From RGIG5612 sp045627365 (GTDB lineage: Bacteria; Bacillota; Clostridia; Lachnospirales; Lachnospiraceae): a stretch of DNA of 26,459 nucleotides. A model generated the notes under the pieces. The model did no database searches, was not told the DNA's origin, and saw nothing but the letters and a program-made list of their open reading frames with translations. The position numbers and the translations under genes are program-made. This document shows, piece by piece, positions 7,435 through 15,466 of this stretch. The stretch is taken from the NCBI GenBank assembly GCA_045627365.1, contig JAZQNN010000032.1, forward strand, positions 1-26,459, in the 5' to 3' direction. How positions within the stretch are numbered: the stretch's first letter is position 1; every line of letters starts with the position of its first letter.

Positions 7435-7462
7435 AATATATATTAATACCTTTGCCCGTCAA
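7435..7462 (-). promoter_or_regulatory. Promoter of the transglutaminase-like gene
   Basis: On the minus strand TTGACG (7457-7462) and TATATT (7435-7440) are separated by 16 nt, with an AT-rich spacer. Each hexamer matches the sigma-A consensus at five of six positions. The -10 lies about 22 nt upstream of the ATG at 7413. Confidence 0.6.
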
Positions 7463-7538
7463 AAAGCAAGGCACAAATAGATTCCCGGCAAAGATGTCAC
7501 CGAATCTTCATAATTTTGGCATTATTTGCGCGGCGAGT

Positions 7539-7567
7539 TTGCGGAAAAAGCCGATTTGTTGTAAAAT
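7539..7567 (+). promoter_or_regulatory. Promoter of glf
   Basis: TTGCGG (7539-7544) and TAAAAT (7562-7567) are separated by 17 nt. The -10 is one base off consensus. The 5' leader before the ATG at 7604 would be about 30 nt. Confidence 0.55.
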
Positions 7568-7603
7568 AAAGCTATACAAAATAAATCGGAGCGACTTTTG
7601 ATC

Positions 7604-8752
7604 ATGGCTGAAAAATACGATTATCTGATAGTTGGTGCAGGACTTTACGGCGCGGTGGTTGCAAGAGCAGCGGCCGAGGCAGGCAAACGCGTGCTCGTTA
7701 TTGAAAAGCGTGCGCACATCGGCGGAAATGTTTACACCGAGCGGATCGAGGGCATCAACGTCCACAAATACGGTGCGCACATCTTCCATACGAACGACAA
7801 GGAAGTCTGGGAGTATGTTACCCGGTTTGCCGCATTCAACAATTTCACGAACCGCGTGGTTGCCAATTACAAGGGCGAAATTTATTCTCTGCCCTTCAAC
7901 ATGTATACATTCAACAAAATGTGGGGCGTTGTAACGCCTGAAGAAGCTGCTGCCAAGATCGCTGAGCAGAAGGCGGCCGTACACACGGGCGGCGAGCCGA
8001 AGAATCTTGAGGAGCAGGCCATCTCTTTAGTCGGCACGGACATCTACGAGAAGCTAGTCAAGGGGTACACCGAGAAGCAGTGGGGCAGACCCTGCACAGA
8101 GCTTCCTTCATTCATCATCAAGAGGCTGCCGGTGCGCCTGACTTACGACAACAATTACTTCAACGCGCTGTTCCAGGGAATCCCTGTCGGCGGATACACC
8201 GGGATGGTTGAGAACATTCTGGATGCAGCCGGCCTTGCAGGAAGTATCGAAATTCGCCTGAATACAGACTTTTTCGCTTCGCGTGCGGAATTTATCGCCT
8301 TAGCGGATAAAATCGTTTTTACAGGCCCTGTAGACGCTTATTTCGGCTATAAGCTGGGGCATCTGGAGTACCGGAACGTCAGATTTGAGAATGAGTTGCT
8401 CGATATGCCTAATTTCCAGGGAAATGCGGCGGTCAATTACACCGACGCCGAGACGCCGTGGACCAGGATCATCGAGCACAAATGGTTTGAGTTCGGCCTT
8501 GACGAAGAAGGCCGTGAGCTTCCCAAGACCTATATCTCTCGCGAATTCAGTTCAGAATGGAAGCCGGGCGATGAGCCTTACTACCCTGTCAATGACGAGA
8601 AAAACGGGGCGCTCTACGCTGCATATAAAGAACTCGCCTCAGAGGAAACCGGAGTTCATTTCGGCGGCCGTCTGGGCGAGTACAAATATTACGATATGGA
8701 CACTGTCATTGCGGCAGCACTTAAGTATTGCAAAGAAGAATTCGGCGCGTAA
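7604..8752 (+). CDS. glf: UDP-galactopyranose mutase
   Basis: A 382-residue flavoprotein of normal family length that interconverts UDP-galactopyranose and UDP-galactofuranose in the cytosol, supplying galactofuranose for cell-surface glycans. Visible marks: the FAD-binding GAGLYGA at 11-17, VIEKRAHIGGN at 32-42, KYGAHIFHT at 55-63, GYTEKQWGR at 154-162 including the conserved Trp160, IIKRLPVR with Arg174, and WTRIIEHK at 286-293. The ATG at 7604 gives a family-like start (AEKYDYLIVGAG) with GGAG 12 nt upstream. An in-frame TTG at 7598 is better spaced from the same GGAG (6 nt), so the start may be two codons earlier. No glycosyltransferase lies beside it. It converges on the half-size transporter genes, whose last stop is 14 nt away. 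Confidence 0.95.
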   Translation: MAEKYDYLIVGAGLYGAVVARAAAEAGKRVLVIEKRAHIGGNVYTERIEGINVHKYGAHIFHTNDKEVWEYVTRFAAFNNFTNRVVANYKGEIYSLPFNMYTFNKMWGVVTPEEAAAKIAEQKAAVHTGGEPKNLEEQAISLVGTDIYEKLVKGYTEKQWGRPCTELPSFIIKRLPVRLTYDNNYFNALFQGIPVGGYTGMVENILDAAGLAGSIEIRLNTDFFASRAEFIALADKIVFTGPVDAYFGYKLGHLEYRNVRFENELLDMPNFQGNAAVNYTDAETPWTRIIEHKWFEFGLDEEGRELPKTYISREFSSEWKPGDEPYYPVNDEKNGALYAAYKELASEETGVHFGGRLGEYKYYDMDTVIAAALKYCKEEFGA

Positions 8753-8766
8753 ACGCCGGGGCACAT

Positions 8767-9111
8767 CTACAGGATATACAGCAGTATTCCGCCTAATATC
8801 AGCACCAGGCCGACCAGTTTATTCCAGGTCGGCTTTTCTTTGAAGAAAATCGCGGACAGTATCAGTATGAAGATATAGCCCGCCGACTCCAGCACCGTAA
8901 CCAAAGACAGGTTCAGTACGCGAAGCGAGATAAGGCTCGTGCACGCTCCGATGAAGAACAGAATGTACGCAACGATCACGCGGACATTCAGGTATTCTTT
9001 GATCCAGGAATCGTGTTCAAGCTGTGCTTCCTTTTTCAGCAGCACCTGCGAAAATGAGGCGATCAGCGTGCCGGTCAGATTAATAAGCATGAAAAGAGTC
9101 TTCTCAGGCAT
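8767..9111 (-). CDS. Half-size EamA/SMR-type transporter, second of a pair
   Basis: A 114-residue, four-helix membrane protein resembling the small half-size members of the drug/metabolite transporter superfamily (EmrE, or ArnE/ArnF-type lipid-linked sugar flippases). Hydrophobic segments lie at about 6-22, 43-60, 64-90 and 94-114. The motif TSLISLRVLNLSLVTVLES, then FFKEKPTWNKLVGLVLILGG, matches the usual third-helix and final-helix pattern. The start at 9111 was chosen because GGAGGT lies 7 nt before it; the ATG two codons earlier sits too close. It overlaps the upstream partner gene by 8 nt, so the two are translationally coupled and probably form a heterodimer. Substrate unknown; a drug, a metabolite or a lipid-linked sugar are all possible. 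Confidence 0.8.
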   Translation of the reverse strand: MPEKTLFMLINLTGTLIASFSQVLLKKEAQLEHDSWIKEYLNVRVIVAYILFFIGACTSLISLRVLNLSLVTVLESAGYIFILILSAIFFKEKPTWNKLVGLVLILGGILLYIL

Positions 9112-9490
9112 TGCCATCACCTCCGTTCTTCGGAAGTGATGGCTCATCCTTCTTGGCCTTCTTCGGCTCCAGACCGATCAGCACAACGCCCGCGATAACG
9201 ACAGCGGCGCCTATGATCATCCTCGGCTTTATCGTCTCATTGAAGATCAGTGCTCCCCAGATCATACCGAGCACGATAACGACTGCTTTGCTGCAATACG
9301 CGGTCGACAGCGGGAACCTCTTGAGAGCCATTTGCCATACAAGCGCGTAGATCACGAGCATCAGCAGATAAAGCCCCGTGAAGAGCAGCCACGGCCACGA
9401 AGGCATCTCTTTAAAACCTGCAGTCTTACTGAAAATACCTCCGACCGAATAAATCAGGAATGCGCCAAAAAGAAGAATGTATTTTTTCAT
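9104..9490 (-). CDS. Half-size EamA/SMR-type transporter, first of a pair
   Basis: A 128-residue protein with four predicted membrane helices (about 3-20, 31-51, 62-80, 87-105) and a Lys/Glu-rich tail of about 20 residues. FSKTAGF, LSTAYCSKAVVIVLGMIWGALIFNE and the closing IIGAAVVIAGVVLIGLEPKK are typical of small drug/metabolite transporter subunits, where the helix ending in FNE is usual. The ATG at 9490 directly follows the stop of the upstream hydrolase (TGATATG), suggesting reinitiation rather than an independent ribosome binding site; another ATG pair five codons upstream is possible. Paired with the overlapping gene at 8767-9111. Their place at the end of an operon containing hydrolases for aromatic compounds suggests movement of a product or substrate, which is inference. 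Confidence 0.8.
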   Translation of the reverse strand: MKKYILLFGAFLIYSVGGIFSKTAGFKEMPSWPWLLFTGLYLLMLVIYALVWQMALKRFPLSTAYCSKAVVIVLGMIWGALIFNETIKPRMIIGAAVVIAGVVLIGLEPKKAKKDEPSLPKNGGDGNA

Positions 9491-9491
9491 A

Positions 9492-10331
9492 TCAGTCAGC
9501 ATCATTTGGCTTATCGTGGTAAGCCTCGTATAAATCGTCGATCCAGGTGGTCAGATGGAACCACTCGATTATTGTATGATAAGCTACCTTGCGCAGATAT
9601 CCTTCGGAACAAGGAGTTTTCTCTACACGCTCTACCTTGCCGTCCTTGCCCGGACGCCAGCCGATCCACTCGCAGCTGCGGCGCTCGAAACCTTTGCCGT
9701 CCGCGCATGGTCTGATCTGTCCAAGTGTAAGGTGCGCGCCTTCGTGGTCAAATGATTCCCAGTCACTTGCCAGCGGGCAGCTGATTCCGGATGCTTCGAT
9801 CTCATCGATCTTAGCCTGAGTAAGTCCGTACTCTTTCAGGCTGAAGCTATGACGGATGGTGTCGTATTTGCGGTCGCCCTCACCGAGATCCAGACTCTCT
9901 GTAGTGAAGATGCCCTCGGACTTATCCTTCCAGTTGATGAAATAATGTGTCCAGTGATCAGCCGGATTCCAGATCTTGTAACGAAGATTGCCCGTTCCGG
10001 CCGGCTGGCTCTTCGGCATGAAATTCATCCAGTTAAGATACCAGAAAAGCTTCTTCGGCTGGAAAGACTCAGGGAACCTGAAGTAAGTTGCGATATATCC
10101 GCTGCCGTCCGCGAACATGCAATATCCGTTCTCATGCGCGGTATACTCTCCCTTAGGCTTAAGCCAGTCAGTGAAATTCTCCGGTGCAACAGCCTCTGAT
10201 GGGTCGATAGGCGGGGCAAATATCTCGCGTTTGAGCTCATCCGGTAAATCGTGCATCGGATAATCATAATAGAATCTTGCCAGCGGCATCTGCTGCTCAG
10301 CCAATGACAGTTCCGGTAATTTGTTGTACAT
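9492..10331 (-). CDS. DAPG/phloretin-hydrolase-like zinc enzyme
   Basis: A 279-residue soluble protein with no signal peptide. It resembles the family of 2,4-diacetylphloroglucinol hydrolase (PhlG) and phloretin hydrolase of Eubacterium ramulus, which cleave the C-C bond between an acyl group and a phloroglucinol ring. Near the C-terminus AYHTIIEWFHLTTWIDDLY (about 251-269) carries the HxxxE pair (H252, E256) that with an earlier His and Glu binds zinc in PhlG. DHWTHYF (H126, H129) and the Glu residues at 145 and 151 are candidates for the other ligands. If the assignment holds, the product from phloretin would be phloroglucinol plus phloretic acid. The ATG at 10331 has GAGAGG 8 nt upstream; a GTG three codons earlier overlaps that site and is less likely. 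It lies 20 nt after the tannase-like gene. Assignment is from motif and overall look, not alignment. Confidence 0.7.
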   Translation of the reverse strand: MYNKLPELSLAEQQMPLARFYYDYPMHDLPDELKREIFAPPIDPSEAVAPENFTDWLKPKGEYTAHENGYCMFADGSGYIATYFRFPESFQPKKLFWYLNWMNFMPKSQPAGTGNLRYKIWNPADHWTHYFINWKDKSEGIFTTESLDLGEGDRKYDTIRHSFSLKEYGLTQAKIDEIEASGISCPLASDWESFDHEGAHLTLGQIRPCADGKGFERRSCEWIGWRPGKDGKVERVEKTPCSEGYLRKVAYHTIIEWFHLTTWIDDLYEAYHDKPNDAD

Positions 10332-10351
10332 ATATGTCACCTCTCAAATAA

Positions 10352-12049
10352 TTATTCAGCTAAAACTCTGTCGATCCAGTCCTCGCAATCGCAGCCGTAA
10401 TCGGCCTCGCAATGCGGTCTGTCCCAAACGATTTTATACTCAACATCAGCAAAGCCCGCATTCTGCAGCTTAACTGCCAGGATCATACTCATCAGATAAG
10501 ACGTGTCTGTATCGCACGCTCCAACGTGGATCCTGTAGTGCTGAGCCTGTTTGTTGGCTGCGCCCTTAAGGTCAAGTCCCGAAGCGCATCCTTTCTTCTC
10601 ACACTCCGTGTCGATATATCTAAGCGGGTTGATCAGATCGAGTTGCTTCTGTAAATCCTCAGATGCCAGATCAGCCTCAAAATCCCTGATGTATTTGTCG
10701 CATTCCTCAGCCAGTTCAGGCCTTGCTTTCTTCAGATTCTTAAGTGACTGAAGGGTAAGTGCGGAATAGTGCCTGCAGTCGATCTGCTCGTTTCCGAAGA
10801 GCTGATTTTCTCCGCTGGTATTGTCCAGGTGGTCAAATGAAGGGCTGGGCTTCTTTCTTAAGATATGACCTGTCTGATAACCATCGAGTCCGTCAAAATG
10901 CGCTTTCGTGCCATCCCAGCTGAGCCAGTCAGCCTTGGATATGCCCTGACGCTTTTCAACGTTGACCTGGCCGCGCTGGAAGCCGACCTTGTGCCAGTAT
11001 ATGTAATCACCGGCAATGTACTGCTGTGGAGTAGTCGGTTCTGCTATATACCCTGCGCATCCGACGCTCTTATTGCCGCTTATGTCTTCTACGTCGTTAA
11101 GCTCTCCTGCCTGAAGTTTTCCGAAGAACAGGTCGGCGCTCTTCTGTATCTCGCCTACAAGCATTTCGTAGCCTGATCCGCTTCTTCCGTCAGCGCCGAT
11201 AACCAAAGGCTCTCCGGTCTTTGGATCCTTAAGGGCCAGACTGTTGAAATATCCGACATAATCTGCTGCCAGCTGCTTAGAAAGAATCATCTGGAACTCG
11301 CTTATGCTTCCGTTCTGTCCAAAATGAGGATTAGGCTCGCAATGGTCCTGTTTGCCCAGCTGCCATTCGTATGCGGCGTCCGCATGCTCCAGGTCGATGA
11401 TAGGGCAATAAATCTGTCCTGCGTAAATTGCGTCAGACTCGTCCATGAATGCACCCTCAGCCTCCAGATACGGATCGAATACAGGGTTGTCTCCGCTTAC
11501 CGAAAGCAGCGCGCTCATAGCTCCGCCCGCACTCCAGCCGATAGAGATCATTTTGTCTATCTGTCCCGGAAGGCACGCACGGTTATGTCTTAGGAATCTG
11601 ATCGCGGTCTTGAAATCGACAAGCGTCCACGGGGCTTTGCCGACCCATGTGCCATTTTCATCACGGCTTCCGCGTCCTGAGCATCCGCACTGGACATAGA
11701 CCATACCTCTGGCAAGATATTTGTCAGCAAAATTATGCGCGGTCCCTATCGGTTCCGCCGGCATCTCCATGTAACCGGCCGCGCCGTTTTCGAATACGAA
11801 AGGTGCCGTCTTGGTGGTGTATTTGCCGCAGAAGCCTTGCTTCAGGCTTCCGTCAGGCGCCATATACTCTTCCGGCACGTAGATCGTAAGCTTCTGTGCG
11901 CGCGGCACTTTGCCCTTCGGCGCGTAGCTGACATCGCCAAGAACATATGCTTTAAGTGATGGCTCATACGTCCATTTCCCCAGGCAATCCGAAAGTTCCG
12001 ATGTGGCGTTCACAGCGAAAATTTCTTCTTTCTTCTCTTCATCTAACAT
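10352..12049 (-). CDS. Tannase-like alpha/beta hydrolase (subtype-B-tannase-like)
   Basis: A 565-residue serine hydrolase. GWSAGGAMSALLSVSGDNP holds the nucleophile Ser173 in GxSxGG. HYRIHVGACDTDTSY (504-518) supplies the acid (D513 or D515), and DRPHC places His546 about 20 residues from the end. The same Ser...Asp...His layout and the late DTDTS motif are seen in bacterial tannases such as Lactiplantibacillus plantarum tannase (about 470 residues), which cleave galloyl esters to gallic acid. This protein is longer, with a large lid-like insert between Ser and Asp. No signal peptide, so cytosolic. A GGAGA site lies 8 nt before the ATG. It follows the lipoprotein gene by 28 nt and precedes the phloretin-hydrolase-like gene by 20 nt, pointing to phenolic esters; another carboxylic-ester substrate cannot be excluded. 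Confidence 0.75.
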   Translation of the reverse strand: MLDEEKKEEIFAVNATSELSDCLGKWTYEPSLKAYVLGDVSYAPKGKVPRAQKLTIYVPEEYMAPDGSLKQGFCGKYTTKTAPFVFENGAAGYMEMPAEPIGTAHNFADKYLARGMVYVQCGCSGRGSRDENGTWVGKAPWTLVDFKTAIRFLRHNRACLPGQIDKMISIGWSAGGAMSALLSVSGDNPVFDPYLEAEGAFMDESDAIYAGQIYCPIIDLEHADAAYEWQLGKQDHCEPNPHFGQNGSISEFQMILSKQLAADYVGYFNSLALKDPKTGEPLVIGADGRSGSGYEMLVGEIQKSADLFFGKLQAGELNDVEDISGNKSVGCAGYIAEPTTPQQYIAGDYIYWHKVGFQRGQVNVEKRQGISKADWLSWDGTKAHFDGLDGYQTGHILRKKPSPSFDHLDNTSGENQLFGNEQIDCRHYSALTLQSLKNLKKARPELAEECDKYIRDFEADLASEDLQKQLDLINPLRYIDTECEKKGCASGLDLKGAANKQAQHYRIHVGACDTDTSYLMSMILAVKLQNAGFADVEYKIVWDRPHCEADYGCDCEDWIDRVLAE

Positions 12050-12077
12050 TATCTATATCTCCTAAAAATTATTATCT

Positions 12078-13781
12078 TTACTCAGTCCGTTCCCATTCTG
12101 AACGGAATATTTCACACATGTTCTGTGTGATCCAGCCCGATTCCGGATATCTTACGCTCCAGTCGGCAAACACCTTGAATTCCTCGGTATCTTCGTTCTT
12201 AACTCCTGCCGCAAGAACCGATGCTCCGTCATAGCCGTAAGAGTATCTGAAATATTCGAAAATATGATCCTTATATACGAACGGTTCCGGCAGTTCTACC
12301 AGGAAATTACCGTCATCAATTTCGACCCGGACCCTGGCGATCTGCTCCATCTCGCCGTTATGCATTCTTGATATCTCTATATGATCAGGCAAAAGCTTGA
12401 TGACCGTATCCGAGAAGATCCCGTAGCCATGATATTCCTCGTAGGTCGGAACGGCGGTTTCCCTTGGCTCACAATTCTCACCCGATGAGCCGCCGGATGT
12501 GCCCGCTTCTTCGATGGCTTCCGGGTCATAATCCTTCCAGAATGAGCCGTCCACTTTCCTCACCGGATACTCCAAAGAGGTGATGTCTGTGCCTTCGTAA
12601 ACGAGTTCCTTTTCCTTTTCTCCGCCGAAAGCCTCGCGGCCGACATAAAGCGTTGACGCAGGGATCACGACCTCAGAGCCGATCTTATCTAACCTGTAAA
12701 AAGCAAGTTCACCTAAGAATTCAAGGTTTTCAGGAAGCTTGACTTTAGTGATCCCTGAATTTTCCAGGAAAGCTGCGTCACCTATGAATCTGAGGCTTTC
12801 CGGAAGTATAAGCTCTCCTTTTATATTGCAGTTTTCGAAAGCATTTGTTCCGATCATAACAAGATTTTTCGGAAGCTTCACGGATTCAAACGGAACAGAA
12901 TAGAACGTATCGTAATATATCTCTGTAAGTCCGTCCGGAAGTTCAAGCGCACCGCCAAAAGCGCATTTGAAGAAAGCGTAAGGGCCGATGCCTGTCACAT
13001 TCTCGGGAACGATGAGATCACCTGTGAATTTGCAGTCCATAAAAGCATTCATTCCGATGGTCCTGAGAGTCGAAGGAAGCTCCAAAGTACCTGCCAGGGA
13101 CGTGCAGCCTGCGAAAGCATAATTTCCGATATTTGTAACGCCTTCAGGGATCTTTACCGAACCGGTAAGACCTGCGCACTCGTAGAAAGTACTGTTTTTT
13201 ATTTCGGTGATTCCCTGCGGGAACTTCAGTTCGCCGTTTAACCCGTGGCATTTTGAAAATGCTTCCATGCCGATATATGTCAGCTTATCAGGGAACTCCA
13301 GCGTCCCTGTCAGCTTTTCGCACATTTCAAAAGCGTAGTCGCCGATCCTTTCAAGCCCTTCCGGGAACTTTATTGTTCCTGTCAGATTTGAACAACCGTA
13401 AAATGCAAAATCGCCGATCACCGTCACCGTTGAAGGGATGCTTATATCGCATGTGAGATTGCTCATCCCGTAGAACGCGTCATCACCGATCTTTGTGATG
13501 CCTTCGCTAATTTCAACATTGCTGATGTATTTGCTGATGTTGTTGTCATAAGAGTGCCACGGTGCATGGCCGTCCGCCATAGCGCCCGTTCCCTCGATCT
13601 TCAGGGTCTTCGTTTGCTTATCGACAGACCAGGTAATATTGCTGCCGTCGCCTTCCGCGCCCCATGTGCCAGAAAGAGTATTTTTCTTACCGCCGACATT
13701 TCCAGAGCAGCCGAAGAGGCCGCCAAGCATAGTAATGATTCCCATAACCGCTATTGTCCTTACAATCGTCTTACGATCCAT
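12078..13781 (-). CDS. BspA-type leucine-rich-repeat lipoprotein
   Basis: A 567-residue secreted lipoprotein. Residues 1-24 are a signal peptide (MDRK, then a hydrophobic core) ending in the lipobox LFGC with lipidated Cys25. Residues about 34-90 resemble the usual lead-in of BspA-like proteins (LSGTWG, LKIEGTGAM, PWHSY). About 13 repeats of roughly 20-24 residues follow, each with an IGxxAFxxC core (LRR_5 type), to about residue 400. The last 140 residues have no recognised domain. Such proteins are anchored in the membrane and often mediate contact with hosts or polymers; the function here is unknown. The start at 13781 was chosen because GAGGAG lies 8 nt upstream and the signal peptide then begins correctly; an ATG two codons earlier overlaps the stop of the transporter gene (TAATG). 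Confidence 0.85.
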   Translation of the reverse strand: MDRKTIVRTIAVMGIITMLGGLFGCSGNVGGKKNTLSGTWGAEGDGSNITWSVDKQTKTLKIEGTGAMADGHAPWHSYDNNISKYISNVEISEGITKIGDDAFYGMSNLTCDISIPSTVTVIGDFAFYGCSNLTGTIKFPEGLERIGDYAFEMCEKLTGTLEFPDKLTYIGMEAFSKCHGLNGELKFPQGITEIKNSTFYECAGLTGSVKIPEGVTNIGNYAFAGCTSLAGTLELPSTLRTIGMNAFMDCKFTGDLIVPENVTGIGPYAFFKCAFGGALELPDGLTEIYYDTFYSVPFESVKLPKNLVMIGTNAFENCNIKGELILPESLRFIGDAAFLENSGITKVKLPENLEFLGELAFYRLDKIGSEVVIPASTLYVGREAFGGEKEKELVYEGTDITSLEYPVRKVDGSFWKDYDPEAIEEAGTSGGSSGENCEPRETAVPTYEEYHGYGIFSDTVIKLLPDHIEISRMHNGEMEQIARVRVEIDDGNFLVELPEPFVYKDHIFEYFRYSYGYDGASVLAAGVKNEDTEEFKVFADWSVRYPESGWITQNMCEIFRSEWERTE

Positions 13782-13786
13782 ATGCA

Positions 13787-14506
13787 TTACTCCTCGGTTT
13801 TTTCCCCGATTGGTCTGATCTTTCTTGCCCAATATACGAACGGCGTATCCGCCAGGCTCGTCACAATAAAAATCAGATAACTTGAAAGTGCTACCATCAG
13901 TACTGTCTTCCAGTCGTAAATTCCCGCAAATGCACAAATATTGAAAAGGAACGCATTTACAAGCTGACTTATAAGCGTTGCCGCATTGTTTCTGAGCCAC
14001 AGGCGGGCTTTGCTGCTGCCCGTGCGCTCAGTCGTCTTCTTCCAGATGAGGTGATACAGAAAAACATCGAGCCTGTTAACGATCGCATAGACTACAAGTC
14101 CTGCCAGCATGACTCTCGGCGTATTGGCAAAAACCTGCCTGAACTCGCTGGCGCCAACACCGCCGGATGATTTGTAGAGCAACCATGAGCCTGACACAAC
14201 GATGAAAAATACGGTCGTGATCACGCCCAGCCAGACGCCTTTTTTGGCCGCGTCTTTGCCGTATTTTTCGCTGAGTATATCCGTAGCGAGGAAATTCGCC
14301 GCGAAGAGGATGTTGCCTAACGTCATCTCGAGTCCGAATGCTTTTACCAGCATCAGGACTTCAATATTAGCCGCAATCGATGAAAATACGATGAAGGCAT
14401 AAAGCCCTGTTTTTCCGAAGAGCTTATGAAGCAGGACCACCATTGAAAATTCCGCAATGAGGCTCGCGATCAGCAATATTTCATTAACAGGCAGTGAATT
14501 TGTCAT
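13787..14506 (-). CDS. YhhQ-type queuosine precursor transporter (VUT family)
   Basis: A 239-residue integral membrane protein with six or seven hydrophobic segments, the size of YhhQ/VUT family proteins that import 7-cyano- or 7-aminomethyl-7-deazaguanine for queuosine in tRNA. Characteristic stretches are LFAANFLATDILSEKYGKDAAKKG (about 87-110), the LVVYAIVNRLDVFLYH helix, NNAATLISQLVNAFLF and the closing SLADTPFVYW. The gene starts 12 nt after the ABC ATPase stop with no ribosome binding site, so its translation probably depends on the upstream gene. It overlaps the region of the lipoprotein start. Known families suggest queuosine or base transport, but the location in a peptide-uptake and hydrolase operon is unusual. 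Confidence 0.85.
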   Translation of the reverse strand: MTNSLPVNEILLIASLIAEFSMVVLLHKLFGKTGLYAFIVFSSIAANIEVLMLVKAFGLEMTLGNILFAANFLATDILSEKYGKDAAKKGVWLGVITTVFFIVVSGSWLLYKSSGGVGASEFRQVFANTPRVMLAGLVVYAIVNRLDVFLYHLIWKKTTERTGSSKARLWLRNNAATLISQLVNAFLFNICAFAGIYDWKTVLMVALSSYLIFIVTSLADTPFVYWARKIRPIGEKTEE

Positions 14507-14518
14507 TTTTTTAATGAT

Positions 14519-15466
14519 TTAAATATTGTGGCACGCGCACATATGCGCCTCGCCTTTTATGCTGCTTTCAGGGAAGCTCTTCATACATTCATCCGAAGCC
14601 TTGGGGCACCTGAGTGCAAAAGGACATCCTATATCGGATGACTGGCCCTCCTTGAAATTCATCAGCAGATTTCTGACTCTCTTTCTGTTCTCGATCGGGT
14701 CCGCGATCGGTATCGCGCCGAACAGGAGCTGTGAATAAGGATGTAATGTATTCCGGTAAAGTTCCTCCGCCTCAGCCTCTTCCATCAGACGTCCGCCGTA
14801 CATGACTCCGATCCTGTCTGAGATATGCTTAACGACGGAAATATCATGCGCAATAAAGAGGTATGTCAGTCCGAAACGCTGCTGCAGATCCTCGAGCAGA
14901 TTGATTATCTGCGCCTGATATGATACGTCAAGGCTTGATACGGGCTCGTCACAGATAATAAGTGACGGGTTCACCGCCAGTGTTCTGGCGATCCCGATCC
15001 TCTGCTGCTGTCCGCCTGAAAATTCATGCGGATACCTGTACATATCGGCTTTGTTGAGACCTACCATCTCCATCAGTTCGCCAACACGTTCCCGGTAGTC
15101 TGCCCGGCTGTAGTTTTCGCCTGAGGCTTTGAGGCCCTCGGTGATGATCGCAAGTACATTGGATCTCGGGTCCAGCGCGCCCTGCGGATTCTGGAAGATG
15201 ATCTGCATCTTCTTTCTGAGGGCATTCATTTTGCCGGACGTGATGTCCTGCCCTTCGAAATATATATTTCCCGAATCAGGCTCGATCAGCCTGATAAGCG
15301 TCCTTCCGAGTGTCGTTTTGCCGCTTCCGGACTCTCCTACAAGGCCGTAGGTCGTTCCGCGTTCGATCTCCAATGAGACGTCATTCACGGCTTTAACGGG
15401 GTGGTTTTTATCCTTGCCCGGGAAGGATTTGCAAAGGTGCGATGCACGCAGTATGATGTCGCTCAT
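14519..15466 (-). CDS. Dipeptide/oligopeptide ABC transporter ATP-binding protein (OppF/DppF type)
   Basis: A 315-residue ATPase: Walker A GESGSGKT at 44-51, Q-loop FQNP near 91-94, signature FSGGQQQR at 149-156, Walker B LIICDEP at 169-175 and switch His207. The C-terminal oligopeptide-transporter extension starts near 240 and has CPFALRC (281-287) plus further Cys at 294, 310 and 312. In some homologues such cysteines are reported to hold an iron-sulfur cluster. It pairs with the upstream ATPase, overlapping it by 4 nt, and has its own GGAGGAG site. The two ATPases drive import through the two permeases encoded upstream. Confidence 0.93.
   Translation of the reverse strand: MSDIILRASHLCKSFPGKDKNHPVKAVNDVSLEIERGTTYGLVGESGSGKTTLGRTLIRLIEPDSGNIYFEGQDITSGKMNALRKKMQIIFQNPQGALDPRSNVLAIITEGLKASGENYSRADYRERVGELMEMVGLNKADMYRYPHEFSGGQQQRIGIARTLAVNPSLIICDEPVSSLDVSYQAQIINLLEDLQQRFGLTYLFIAHDISVVKHISDRIGVMYGGRLMEEAEAEELYRNTLHPYSQLLFGAIPIADPIENRKRVRNLLMNFKEGQSSDIGCPFALRCPKASDECMKSFPESSIKGEAHMCACHNI

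Noticed and set aside
8743..8758. CGGCG/CGCCG hairpin across the glf stop as a two-way terminator
   Set aside because: Stem of only 5 bp and no T run on either strand.
12078..14000. Longer start of the leucine-rich-repeat lipoprotein at 14000
   Set aside because: It would overlap the transporter gene by over 200 bases and bury the signal peptide; the ATG at 13781 has a ribosome binding site and places the lipobox correctly.
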